DNA from: Chloroflexota bacterium
GTDB taxonomy: Bacteria > Chloroflexota > Limnocylindria > QHBO01
DNA: 13,452 bases
Assembly (NCBI GenBank): GCA_013694645.1
Contig: JACDBZ010000039.1
Span: forward strand, 1 to 13,452
Direction of reading: 5' to 3'
Shown: one piece after another, positions 1 to 10,289 of the stretch
Position numbering within the stretch: the first letter of the stretch is position 1
How the letters are laid out: every line of letters starts with the position of its first letter
Position numbers and translations under genes: made by a program
The notes under the pieces: generated by a model
Seen by the model: the letters and a program-made list of their open reading frames with translations, nothing else
The model's database searches: none
What the model was told of the DNA's origin: nothing

Positions 1-152
1 CGTCGGACGATGGCATGACGGCTGACTGGGCGCGCCTGCCGTACGAGATACTGGCGAAGATCTCCTCCCGGATCGTCAACGAGGTTCCCGGCGTCAACCG
101 CGTGGTCTACGACATCAGCTCGAAGCCCCCCGCCACCATCGAGTGGGAGTAG
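1..152 (+). CDS. guaA: GMP synthase (glutamine-hydrolysing), C-terminal end only
   Basis: This is the last 49 codons of an open frame that enters from the left edge (first full codon at base 3) and stops at TAG 150-152. The translation contains DGMTADWARLPYE, then SSRIVNEV, NRVVYDISSKPPATIEWE and the stop, which is the highly conserved C-terminal dimerisation segment of GuaA. GuaA converts XMP to GMP using glutamine and ATP in cytosolic purine synthesis. The ATP-pyrophosphatase and glutaminase domains lie outside the window. The gene converges on bioY with 26 bases between the stops. I saw no convincing terminator there, only a short imperfect GGGAG/CTCCC pairing around 143-169. The assignment rests on direct recognition of the conserved tail. 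Confidence 0.95.
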   Translation, partial: SDDGMTADWARLPYEILAKISSRIVNEVPGVNRVVYDISSKPPATIEWE

Positions 153-178
153 GCTGACGCTCGGCCTCCCCTAATCCC

Positions 179-760
179 CTAAGTCGGCCGATACCCAGCG
201 AGCTTCCAGGCTGCGGGCAGCAGGCCGGCGGCAAGAGCAATCTTGAGGGCGTCGCCGACCAGGAACGGCCACACGCCGTAGTCCAGCGCCGTCGGCAGGT
301 CGACCGCGAGCCAGCTCGCCAGCCATGTAACGCCGATCGCGTAGATGACGAGGTTGCCGAGGGCCATCAGCCAGACCGCCCCGATCACGGTGCGGTCCGT
401 TCCGCGTCGGGCAAACGCGCCGACCACGATGGCGGCCACGACGAAGCCGATGATGTAGCCGAAGGACGCGAACGCCCAGCCTGACTGCTGCTCGCTGAAC
501 CATGGCACTCCGACCAAACCGGCCACCAGGTAGAGCAGCATCGCCATCCCGCCGCGCATCGGCCCGAGCGCGGCGCCGGCCAGCAGAACGGTCAGCGTCT
601 GCAGGCTGAGCGGCACCGGCGTGAATGGCAGGGGGACTGCGATCTGCGCCGCGACACCGGTCAGCGCGGCGGCGCCGACCACCAGGACAAAGTCCCGAAT
701 CAATGCCCCCGGAACGAGATCGGCCAGCACGCCGGGCCGGTGCGCTGCCTGTGCAGTCAT
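179..760 (-). CDS. bioY: BioY-family biotin transporter (ECF S-component)
   Basis: This 193-residue, very hydrophobic protein should span the inner membrane about six times. It carries BioY hallmarks: PLPFTPVPLSLQT at residues 43-55, GYIIG at 101-105 and VGDALK at 168-173. The length is normal for the family. BioY binds biotin with high affinity. It works alone in some bacteria, or with the ECF energising module of two ATPases and a transmembrane coupling protein. Neither BioM nor BioN lies in the window, so the module is either shared from elsewhere or absent. The ATG at 760 has no Shine-Dalgarno but has TAGGCT seven bases upstream, so a leaderless transcript is likely. The ROK gene lies upstream on the same strand, 183 bases away. 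Those bases hold two and a half of the four palindromes described separately, which could be operators for this gene. Family call is firm; the exact substrate is inferred from the family. Confidence 0.93.
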   Translation of the reverse strand: MTAQAAHRPGVLADLVPGALIRDFVLVVGAAALTGVAAQIAVPLPFTPVPLSLQTLTVLLAGAALGPMRGGMAMLLYLVAGLVGVPWFSEQQSGWAFASFGYIIGFVVAAIVVGAFARRGTDRTVIGAVWLMALGNLVIYAIGVTWLASWLAVDLPTALDYGVWPFLVGDALKIALAAGLLPAAWKLAGYRPT

Positions 761-767
761 GGCGGGC

Positions 768-773
768 AGCCTA
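768..773 (-). promoter_or_regulatory. Probable -10 element of bioY, leaderless start
   Basis: TAGGCT on the minus strand is followed by seven bases (GCCCGCC) and then the bioY ATG. This spacing would start transcription at or within a base of the start codon. No Shine-Dalgarno lies between the hexamer and the ATG. No good -35 hexamer was found at 16-18 bases upstream. Confidence 0.5.
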
Positions 774-826
774 GCACTGCACGACTCAGCTGAAGCGCAC
801 GTTGTCGATGGAGCTGTCGCGCCACA

Positions 827-1002
827 TCGAAATATCGGTCATTTCCGGCTTGAGCACCGGTTCATGCGGGTCCTGACCGATATATCGGCGCATGGTAGGC
901 ACACGTGCTGCGTCGGCGCGGCGCCCACGCCGGACGGCCGCCGCTATTTCGGTCGTTCCCGGCGTGGGGGATGGGTCAAGCTCGATGCGACCGATATTTC
1001 GG
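827..1002. repeat. Four-copy palindrome array, two diverged 63-bp units
   Basis: Four 12-bp sites match CCGATATWTCGG: 827-838 (one mismatch), 877-888 (a perfect palindrome), 941-952 (one mismatch) and 991-1002. Their centres are 50, 64 and 50 bp apart. In each pair the longer 14-base form, ending in GGTC or starting with GACC, is inverted, so each pair has terminal inverted repeats around a 36-38-base middle. The segments 828-890 and 942-1004 align without gaps at an offset of 114 bp, with about 43 of 63 identical bases by hand count. This indicates an old duplication. The first pair lies between ROK and bioY; the second pair covers the stop and the last codons of the ROK gene. Possible roles are operators for bioY or a REP/BIME-like intergenic repeat family. 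Confidence 0.75.
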
Positions 1003-2017
1003 CGGTCTCGAGCGACGCCAGCGCAGCGAAGGCCGAGCCGCGGGCGCCGGCCATGTCGAGGTCCGGAACGAGGGCGAGTGACGCGACGGCGGCCTGCTCC
1101 TCGCGCAGGCTCGTGTGGGCGCGTACCCGCTCGAGGAACCAATCTCGGAACTGGGGCGACGCTTCGACCACTCCGCCGCCCAGGAAATAGGCACGGGGAT
1201 CGGTGAAGTTGGCAACGATCGTGAAGAGCCGCCCGAGTGCCGCAGCCTGCTGCTCGAACAGCTTGCGCGCCATCTCGTCGCCATCGACGCCGTAGGTGCG
1301 GACGGCCTTTGCTGCCTCGAGGATGGGCATGCCGCTCAGCGGGTGCTGGGGGTAGCGGCTCAGCCAGTAGGGGAGCAGGTTGCGCACGATTCCGGTCAGG
1401 GAGGCGAAGCTCTCGACGTCGCCGAGGTTGCCGCAGGCGCAGGTGGGCACCGGCTGGTCATCGGCCAAAATGCCGTCGGTGGGAATGCGGATGTGGCCGA
1501 GCTCTCCGGCCTGTCCCGAGGCGCCACGGACGACCTGTCCGGCCTCGATCACCCCGCCCCCCAGGCCGGTCCCGACGATGGCCGACACCGAGGAGTGGCG
1601 GAACGCATCGGCTTCGAAGTGGACACGATGGGCGTAGAGGGCGGCCGCGTTTCCGTCGTTGTTGTAGACGACAGGTAGGCCGATGCGTGCCTCCAGCGCG
1701 CTCCGGATGTCGTAGCCCCACCATGCCGGCTGCGGGAAGTTCGTTGCCCCCCTGCTGCTGATCACGCCATCGGCGCTGGCCGGCCCGGGCGTGTCCAACC
1801 CGACAGCAGCGACGCGCTCGCGACCGATGCCGGTATCGCGCAGCACCAGTTCCATGGTCTCGGCCATGGCTTCGAGGGCAGCCTCCGGCCCCTCGCCCAC
1901 CAGGCTCGGGACCTCGTACATGCGGTCAACGAGGAAGCGACCCGAGGCATCGAGCGCGGTTGCGTTGTTCTTGGTGGCGCCGTTGTCGATCCCGACGACG
2001 ATGCGGTCGATCTGCAT
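944..2017 (-). CDS. ROK-family sugar kinase (glucokinase-like)
   Basis: This 357-residue cytosolic protein has the ROK/ASKHA fold motifs. It has the DNGAT phosphate loop at residues 11-15, the catalytic Asp in NNDGNAAA at 119-126 (Asp121), a second phosphate loop GTGLGGG at 149-155, and GELGH at 171-175. The C-terminal DMAGARGSAFAAL matches the usual family ending. No helix-turn-helix precedes the kinase domain, so it is an enzyme rather than a NagC/Mlc-type repressor. The usual CxCGxxGCxE zinc site reads CACGNLGDVE at 193-202, with Asp in place of the third Cys. The ATG at 2017 was chosen over an in-frame GTG at 2122 because the phosphate loop follows it directly, and TACCAT lies six bases upstream. 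The last 20 or so residues run past the normal family end and are encoded by the palindrome repeat. The sugar substrate cannot be told from the sequence. Confidence 0.88.
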   Translation of the reverse strand: MQIDRIVVGIDNGATKNNATALDASGRFLVDRMYEVPSLVGEGPEAALEAMAETMELVLRDTGIGRERVAAVGLDTPGPASADGVISSRGATNFPQPAWWGYDIRSALEARIGLPVVYNNDGNAAALYAHRVHFEADAFRHSSVSAIVGTGLGGGVIEAGQVVRGASGQAGELGHIRIPTDGILADDQPVPTCACGNLGDVESFASLTGIVRNLLPYWLSRYPQHPLSGMPILEAAKAVRTYGVDGDEMARKLFEQQAAALGRLFTIVANFTDPRAYFLGGGVVEASPQFRDWFLERVRAHTSLREEQAAVASLALVPDLDMAGARGSAFAALASLETAEISVASSLTHPPRRERPK

Positions 2018-2023
2018 CGGCGC

Positions 2024-2029
2024 ATGGTA
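2024..2029 (-). promoter_or_regulatory. Probable -10 element of the ROK gene, leaderless start
   Basis: TACCAT on the minus strand ends six bases before the ATG at 2017, and there is no Shine-Dalgarno in between. It fits the TANNNT-start codon arrangement of leaderless transcripts. The -35 region at 17-18 bases upstream is not recognisable. Confidence 0.4.
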
Positions 2030-2375
2030 GCGAGGTCGCGGGTTCCCGGCCGTGATGCCAATCAAATTGGCCCTACAGCCGTCGGGGCCTTCCAACGCGG
2101 GGTTCGGCGGTCGAGCGGCCAACCCGATTGGCCAACCAGCGGCCGGAGCCCGGTTCGCCGGTCATAAGGCCCACCGGGTTGGCGACAGCACGGCTACGCG
2201 CTTGCCGCGACCGGTTCCTCCTCCCGGTCCACCGAGCATCGGCAGCGTGGCGGACCCGGCGGGGTGCGATCCCGCCACGCCGGTCAGCGAGCATCTGCGA
2301 GTGGTGCTCGACAGGTTGCGGATCAGCGTCGCCGAATCGTGACCGGACCGCTACGCACCCGGAACTCCGTTGTCC

Positions 2376-2404
2376 CTGACATTCGGTTCGCCCGCTCCTA
2401 GCGT
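2376..2404 (+). promoter_or_regulatory. Sigma-70-type promoter of gltB
   Basis: CTGACA (2376-2381, five of six matches to TTGACA) and TAGCGT (2399-2404) are separated by exactly 17 bases. Transcription would start near 2411, giving a leader of about 26 bases before the gltB ATG. A weak purine-rich ribosome site, GAGGCGAG (2421-2428), lies in this leader. Confidence 0.6.
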
Positions 2405-2436
2405 GGGAGACACCCGCGCAGAGGCGAGCACGACCG

Positions 2437-6816
<4,380 letters not shown>

Positions 6817-7482
6817 GCCGATAGCCGAGGGCTCGTACCGGCGCCGGGAGGGGCGCGTCAGCCGTTCGCAGCTTGGAGCGCAGTCGGGCAAGGTGCGGCT
6901 TGATCCAGAGCGGGTCGGGGTCGGGCTCGCCGTGCCATCCTGCTTCCAGGAGCTCCTCGTGGGTGACGAGGTCGCCGCCGGCTCGCAGGAGCACCTCGAG
7001 CAGGGTGAACTCGATGGGTGTCAATGGCAGGAGAACGTCACCGGCCCAGGCCTCGTGACGACGCCGGTCGATCCGCAGCGAGCCGCCGGCCGAGCTCGGC
7101 GATGCAGCTTCAGCGCGCCGGCGGGTCACGGCCCGGATGCGGGCGAGGAGCTCATCCTTGCCGAAAGGCTTGGTCACGTAGTCGTCGGCGCCCGCGTCAA
7201 GTGCCTCCACCTTCGCGGCTTCCTGGCCCTCGCCGGAGAGGACGATGATCGGCGTCGAGCCACGCTTCCGGATCTCCTGGCAAATTGCGATCCCGTCGAG
7301 GCCCGGCATGGCCAGGTCGAGAATGACGAGGTCCGGACGGTCGGCGTCGAAGCGGCGCAGGGCCTCGTGACCGTCATAGGCGGCGCTGACCCGGTGCCCC
7401 ACACTGCCGACGAGGGCGGCCACGGCGCCGATCATGGCAGGCTCGTCGTCGATCGCCAGGATCCGCAGCGGTCTATCGGCGC

Positions 7483-8718
7483 TCATGGGGCAACCTCTGG
7501 CAGAGCGGTCACGAATTGACTGCCGCCGGCGGGCTTGTCCTCGATCCACAGGCGCCCGCCCATGGCTCCCACCAGGCGCCGGGCAGCGAAGAGGCCGACG
7601 CCCGCACCGGGCGTGTCGGCTCCCATCTCCAATCGCACGAAGGGCTCGAACACGCTCTCGCGCATTTCCGGCGGCACGCCCGGCCCGTCGTCGCCGACGG
7701 CGACGCGCACCTCGCCATCCGCGGACCAGTCGGCCACGACGATCTCCGAGCCGGGCGGCGCATATTTCGCCGCGTTTTCGAGCAGGAGCTCCAGAACCTG
7801 GGCCAACCGCGCCGGGTCGCCGAGCGCCGTGCGGCTGCCGGTGGCAAAGCGATCGAGCTGGTGGCGGCGCAGCAACGGCGCCAGCCGCGTCAACACCTCG
7901 TCGATCACGGGGCCGACGTCAAAGCCGTGAATCGCGACGGTCAGCAGCCGATCGGCGCGTACCGTTTCGAGGATGGCGTCGACGAGGTCATTGAGCCGAA
8001 GGACCTCGCCGGTGGCCGCCTCGTGCCAGCCGGCGACCTCGCCGGCGCGTGACGGATCCGCCGTCTCCGTCAGGAGGTCCAGGTAAGCCCGGACCACCGC
8101 GAGCGGCGTGCGCAGCTGGTGCGTGACGACGGCGATCAGCTCTGCGCGAGCCTGGTCGACGCTCCGCAGACCGTCGAGCTGGGCCTCGGTTTCCAGGTGA
8201 AGCCGACGTCGCTCGACGACGCCGGCCAGCAGCGACGCGATGGTCGCGAGGCGCTGGACCTCGGCCTGGGAGAAGTCGCGGCGCGCCTCGGTCTTGACGT
8301 TCAGCACACCCACGACCCGCTCGCCGATCTCGAGCGGCACGGCCAGGATGGACATGAAGCGCTCATGGTCGACGCCGCGGATCCAGGCGCAGCGCGGATC
8401 GTTCGGGAGGTCGATGCTGATGACCGGCGCACGCTGGCTCGCCGCCAATCCGGTGATTCCCTCCCCGTGCTCGAGTCGTGCCACGCCGATGTGCTCGCGG
8501 TCGACACCGTTGGTGGCCGCAAGCGTCAGCCCCGCGCCATCACGGTCAAGGAGGTAGAGAGAACAGACCTCCGCGCTCATGGCCCGCGTGCTGCGATCCA
8601 CGATGAGCTGCATGAGCTCATCCCACGTGGAGGCGCCCGCCGCGAGCTGGACGATTTCGCGCAGGGCGCCCAGCTCGGTCGAGTCCGAGGTGGCGATAGC
8701 GGCGCGGCTGGGGTTCAT
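7483..8718 (-). CDS. Soluble GAF-domain sensor histidine kinase
   Basis: This 411-residue protein has no membrane segment, so it should sense a cytosolic signal. A GAF domain spans about 15-170 (VCSLYLLDRDG, HGEGITGLAA, FMSILAVPLEIGERVVGVLNV) and resembles those of PtsP/NifA-type sensors. The HisKA domain has the phospho-acceptor His200 in VVTHQLRTPLAV. The ATPase domain has the N box ELLLENAAKYAP (Asn315), G1 GDDGPGVP (342-349) and G2 GAGVGL (371-376), so it looks catalytically intact. I chose ATG 8718. ATG 8757 and TTG 8763 are also in frame but fall inside the AT-rich direct repeats, lack a ribosome site, and would add residues without family character. It is co-transcribed with the response regulator (4-base ATGA overlap). 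The ligand of the GAF domain is not evident. Confidence 0.93.
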   Translation of the reverse strand: MNPSRAAIATSDSTELGALREIVQLAAGASTWDELMQLIVDRSTRAMSAEVCSLYLLDRDGAGLTLAATNGVDREHIGVARLEHGEGITGLAASQRAPVISIDLPNDPRCAWIRGVDHERFMSILAVPLEIGERVVGVLNVKTEARRDFSQAEVQRLATIASLLAGVVERRRLHLETEAQLDGLRSVDQARAELIAVVTHQLRTPLAVVRAYLDLLTETADPSRAGEVAGWHEAATGEVLRLNDLVDAILETVRADRLLTVAIHGFDVGPVIDEVLTRLAPLLRRHQLDRFATGSRTALGDPARLAQVLELLLENAAKYAPPGSEIVVADWSADGEVRVAVGDDGPGVPPEMRESVFEPFVRLEMGADTPGAGVGLFAARRLVGAMGGRLWIEDKPAGGSQFVTALPEVAP

Positions 8719-8912
8719 CGGTCTGTCCGTCCCTGCGAGACTGCGAAGCGAGTGCATATACAATCATTGTGATGCATGATCATACAATCTGCACCGTCGC
8801 CGGCGGACAGCGTACCCACGGTCTGTGCTGAGGTGAATTCTCACCACCTGCCACGCGTCATGCAATACGGTGGTATTCGAGGGCAAGCTGAGTGCCGGTA
8901 GGATGGGCATTC
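8719..8912. promoter_or_regulatory. Divergent control region, kinase operon and dehydrogenase gene
   Basis: An AT-rich island at 8753-8794 stands out in GC-rich surroundings. On the minus strand it carries the 8-base sequence GATTGTAT twice (8782-8789 and 8758-8765, 24 bp apart), each followed by ATGCA (directly in one copy, after GATC in the other). TATGAT (8779-8784, minus) is a five-of-six -10 match for the kinase operon. TACAAT appears on the plus strand at 8759-8764 and 8783-8788. Nearer the dehydrogenase gene are two inverted repeats: GGTGA-ATTC-TCACC (8832-8845) and AATAC-GGTG-GTATT (8864-8877). The latter abuts the proposed -35 region of that gene. The roles as operators are inferred. 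Confidence 0.55.
8876..8904 (+). promoter_or_regulatory. Probable promoter of the D-2-hydroxyacid dehydrogenase gene
   Basis: TTCGAG (8876-8881) and TAGGAT (8899-8904) are separated by 17 bases. TAGGAT ends eight bases before the ATG at 8913, so the transcript would be leaderless or nearly so. The overlapping AGGATGG could instead act as a ribosome site, so the two readings compete. Confidence 0.4.
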
Positions 8913-10280
8913 ATGACCGAAGCATTCGTGGCGGCGCTGAGCGCCATCGTCGGCGACGATCACTGCCTGACCGATCCGTCGCTTCGCGCCTCCTACGAGA
9001 CCGATTGGACGCGGCGATTCCGTGGCGATGCCCTGGCGGTCGTCCGTCCGGGGTCCGCGGACGAGGTCGCGCGCATTCTCCTCGCCTGCGTCGATGCAGG
9101 CATCGGCGTGGTACCGCAGGGCGGCAACACCGGGCTGGTGGGCGGGTCGGTGCCGCGTGGCGGCGAGGTCGTGCTGAGCCTCCTGCGCCTGAACGAGATC
9201 GGCGAGGTCGAACGCGGCGCGGGCGAGGTGACCGTCGGTGCGGGCGCCACCCTCGCAGCAGTGCAGGGGGCGGCTCGCGGCGCCGGCTGGGAGGTCGGCG
9301 TGGACCTCGGCGCCCGCGACTCGGCCACGATCGGCGGCATGGTGGCCACCAACGCCGGCGGGGTCAACGTGGTGCGACATGGATCGATGCGCTCGCGGCT
9401 GCTCGGCTTCGAGGCGGTTCGCGTGGACGGAACCATCATCCAGCGTCTGCCCGGGATGCCGAAGGACAACACCGGCTACGATCTCGGCGGTCTGCTGGCA
9501 GGGTCCGAGGGGACATTGGCCATCATCACCCGCGTGCGTCTGCGGCTGGTGCCGCGGCTCAGGAACCGGGCGGTGTGTGTCATCGGCTTTGCCGATGCGG
9601 CCTCCGCCGTGGCCGCAGCTTCAGAGCTGCGAAGGCGGCTGGCATCGGTGCTGGCGCTCGAGCTGTTCACCGATGCGGGGCTGGACCTGATCATGCGTCA
9701 TGCCTCGCTGGCCGCGCCGTTCGTCGTGCGGCCGCCGGTCTACCTGTTGATCGAGGTTGCATCGAGCGATGTCGATCCGACCGACACGCTCTTCGCGGCC
9801 CTCGGGACGCTGGCCGTGGACGAGTCGCTGGTGGCGGTGGCCACGGATTCCGGCGGGAGGCATCGGCTGTGGGAGTTGCGCGAGCGCCACACCGAGGTCA
9901 TGAACGCCGAGGGCGTGCCGCACAAGCTGGATGTCTCGGTGCCGTTGGCGCGCTATGCCGAGCTCGTGGAGCGGGTGCCCGTCGCGGTCGCGGCGGTGGA
10001 CTCCGACGCTCGAACGATCGTGTACGGCCATGTCGGCGATGGGAACCTGCACGTCAACGTCCTCGGCCCGGCGTCGGAGGATGAGGCCGTGGATGACGCG
10101 GTCCTGGAGCTGGTGCTCGAGCTCGGCGGCAGCGTGAGTGCGGAGCACGGCATCGGCGTCGCCAAGGTGGCGTGGCTGGTGCGCGATCGCGGCGTGGAGA
10201 CGGTCGCTGCCATGCGAGCCATCAAGGCGGCCTGGGACCCGACCGGCATCCTCAACCCGGGTGTGGTCTTCGAACGTTGA
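8913..10280 (+). CDS. FAD-linked D-2-hydroxyacid dehydrogenase, GlcD/D2HGDH type
   Basis: This 455-residue cytosolic flavoprotein oxidises a D-2-hydroxyacid such as D-lactate, D-2-hydroxyglutarate or glycolate to the 2-oxoacid. The PCMH-type FAD domain (about 35-215) has PQGGNTGLVGGSVP from residue 68, DLGARDSATIGGMVATNAGG, and KDNTGYDLGGLLAGSEGTL from residue 184. The C-terminal cap domain has GHVGDGNLHVN (372-382), whose histidines bind metal in this family, and SAEHGIG (409-415). It ends with DPTGILNPGVVF. There is no iron-sulphur extension, and glcE and glcF are not nearby. That favours a single-subunit enzyme like D-2-hydroxyglutarate or D-lactate dehydrogenase over glycolate oxidase. 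ATG 8913 was preferred to GTG 8892, which would start inside the promoter. The gene converges on the lipoprotein gene with nine bases between the stops. The substrate cannot be fixed from sequence. Confidence 0.9.
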   Translation: MTEAFVAALSAIVGDDHCLTDPSLRASYETDWTRRFRGDALAVVRPGSADEVARILLACVDAGIGVVPQGGNTGLVGGSVPRGGEVVLSLLRLNEIGEVERGAGEVTVGAGATLAAVQGAARGAGWEVGVDLGARDSATIGGMVATNAGGVNVVRHGSMRSRLLGFEAVRVDGTIIQRLPGMPKDNTGYDLGGLLAGSEGTLAIITRVRLRLVPRLRNRAVCVIGFADAASAVAAASELRRRLASVLALELFTDAGLDLIMRHASLAAPFVVRPPVYLLIEVASSDVDPTDTLFAALGTLAVDESLVAVATDSGGRHRLWELRERHTEVMNAEGVPHKLDVSVPLARYAELVERVPVAVAAVDSDARTIVYGHVGDGNLHVNVLGPASEDEAVDDAVLELVLELGGSVSAEHGIGVAKVAWLVRDRGVETVAAMRAIKAAWDPTGILNPGVVFER

Positions 10281-10289
10281 GCCAAGGCG

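Larger units (their letters stand above)
2018..2436. other. Divergent ROK-gltB intergenic region with dyads
   Basis: These 419 bases separate two divergent genes. They contain GCCAAT-CAA-ATTGGC at 2057-2071 and GGCCAA-CCCGA-TTGGCC at 2117-2133. The second is followed directly by AA, making a perfect TTGGCCAA palindrome at 2128-2135. A diverged direct repeat of 51 bp compares 2097-2124 with 2148-2175 (20 of 28 identical by hand). The gltB promoter lies at the right end. An open frame at 2052-2342 could encode 96 residues, ending in SEHLRVVLDRLRISVAES. It has no recognisable family, has mixed codon use and overlaps the repeats, so I do not call it a gene. Confidence 0.5.

Noticed and set aside
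143..169. Possible terminator between guaA and bioY
   Set aside because: Only five or six pairs with a bulge, no T tract, and it overlaps the guaA stop codon.
786..1142. A 118-residue minus-strand frame with two RR-x-IG...T-x-I blocks 38 codons apart
   Set aside because: The protein-level repeat simply reflects the 114-bp DNA duplication (114 is a multiple of three). Differences between the copies show no third-codon-position bias, and the frame overlaps the ROK gene's 3' end.
1115..1678. Plus-strand frame of 187 residues
   Set aside because: It is antisense to the core of the ROK kinase and carries no recognisable motif.
2052..2342. A 96-residue plus-strand frame upstream of gltB
   Set aside because: No recognisable family, no ribosome site, low-complexity Pro/Gly/Ala content, and it runs through the dyads and the 51-bp repeat. 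Its last 30 codons look more gene-like, so a remnant cannot be excluded.
7755..7778. GCGGCG-CATATTT-CGCCGC followed by GTTTT, resembling a terminator on the plus strand
   Set aside because: It encodes the N box region (ENAAKYAPPG) of the GAF kinase on the other strand, and no plus-strand transcript is expected to end there.
8892..8912. Upstream GTG start for the dehydrogenase (seven extra residues)
   Set aside because: The GTG precedes the proposed -10 hexamer, lacks a ribosome site, and the ATG at 8913 fits better.
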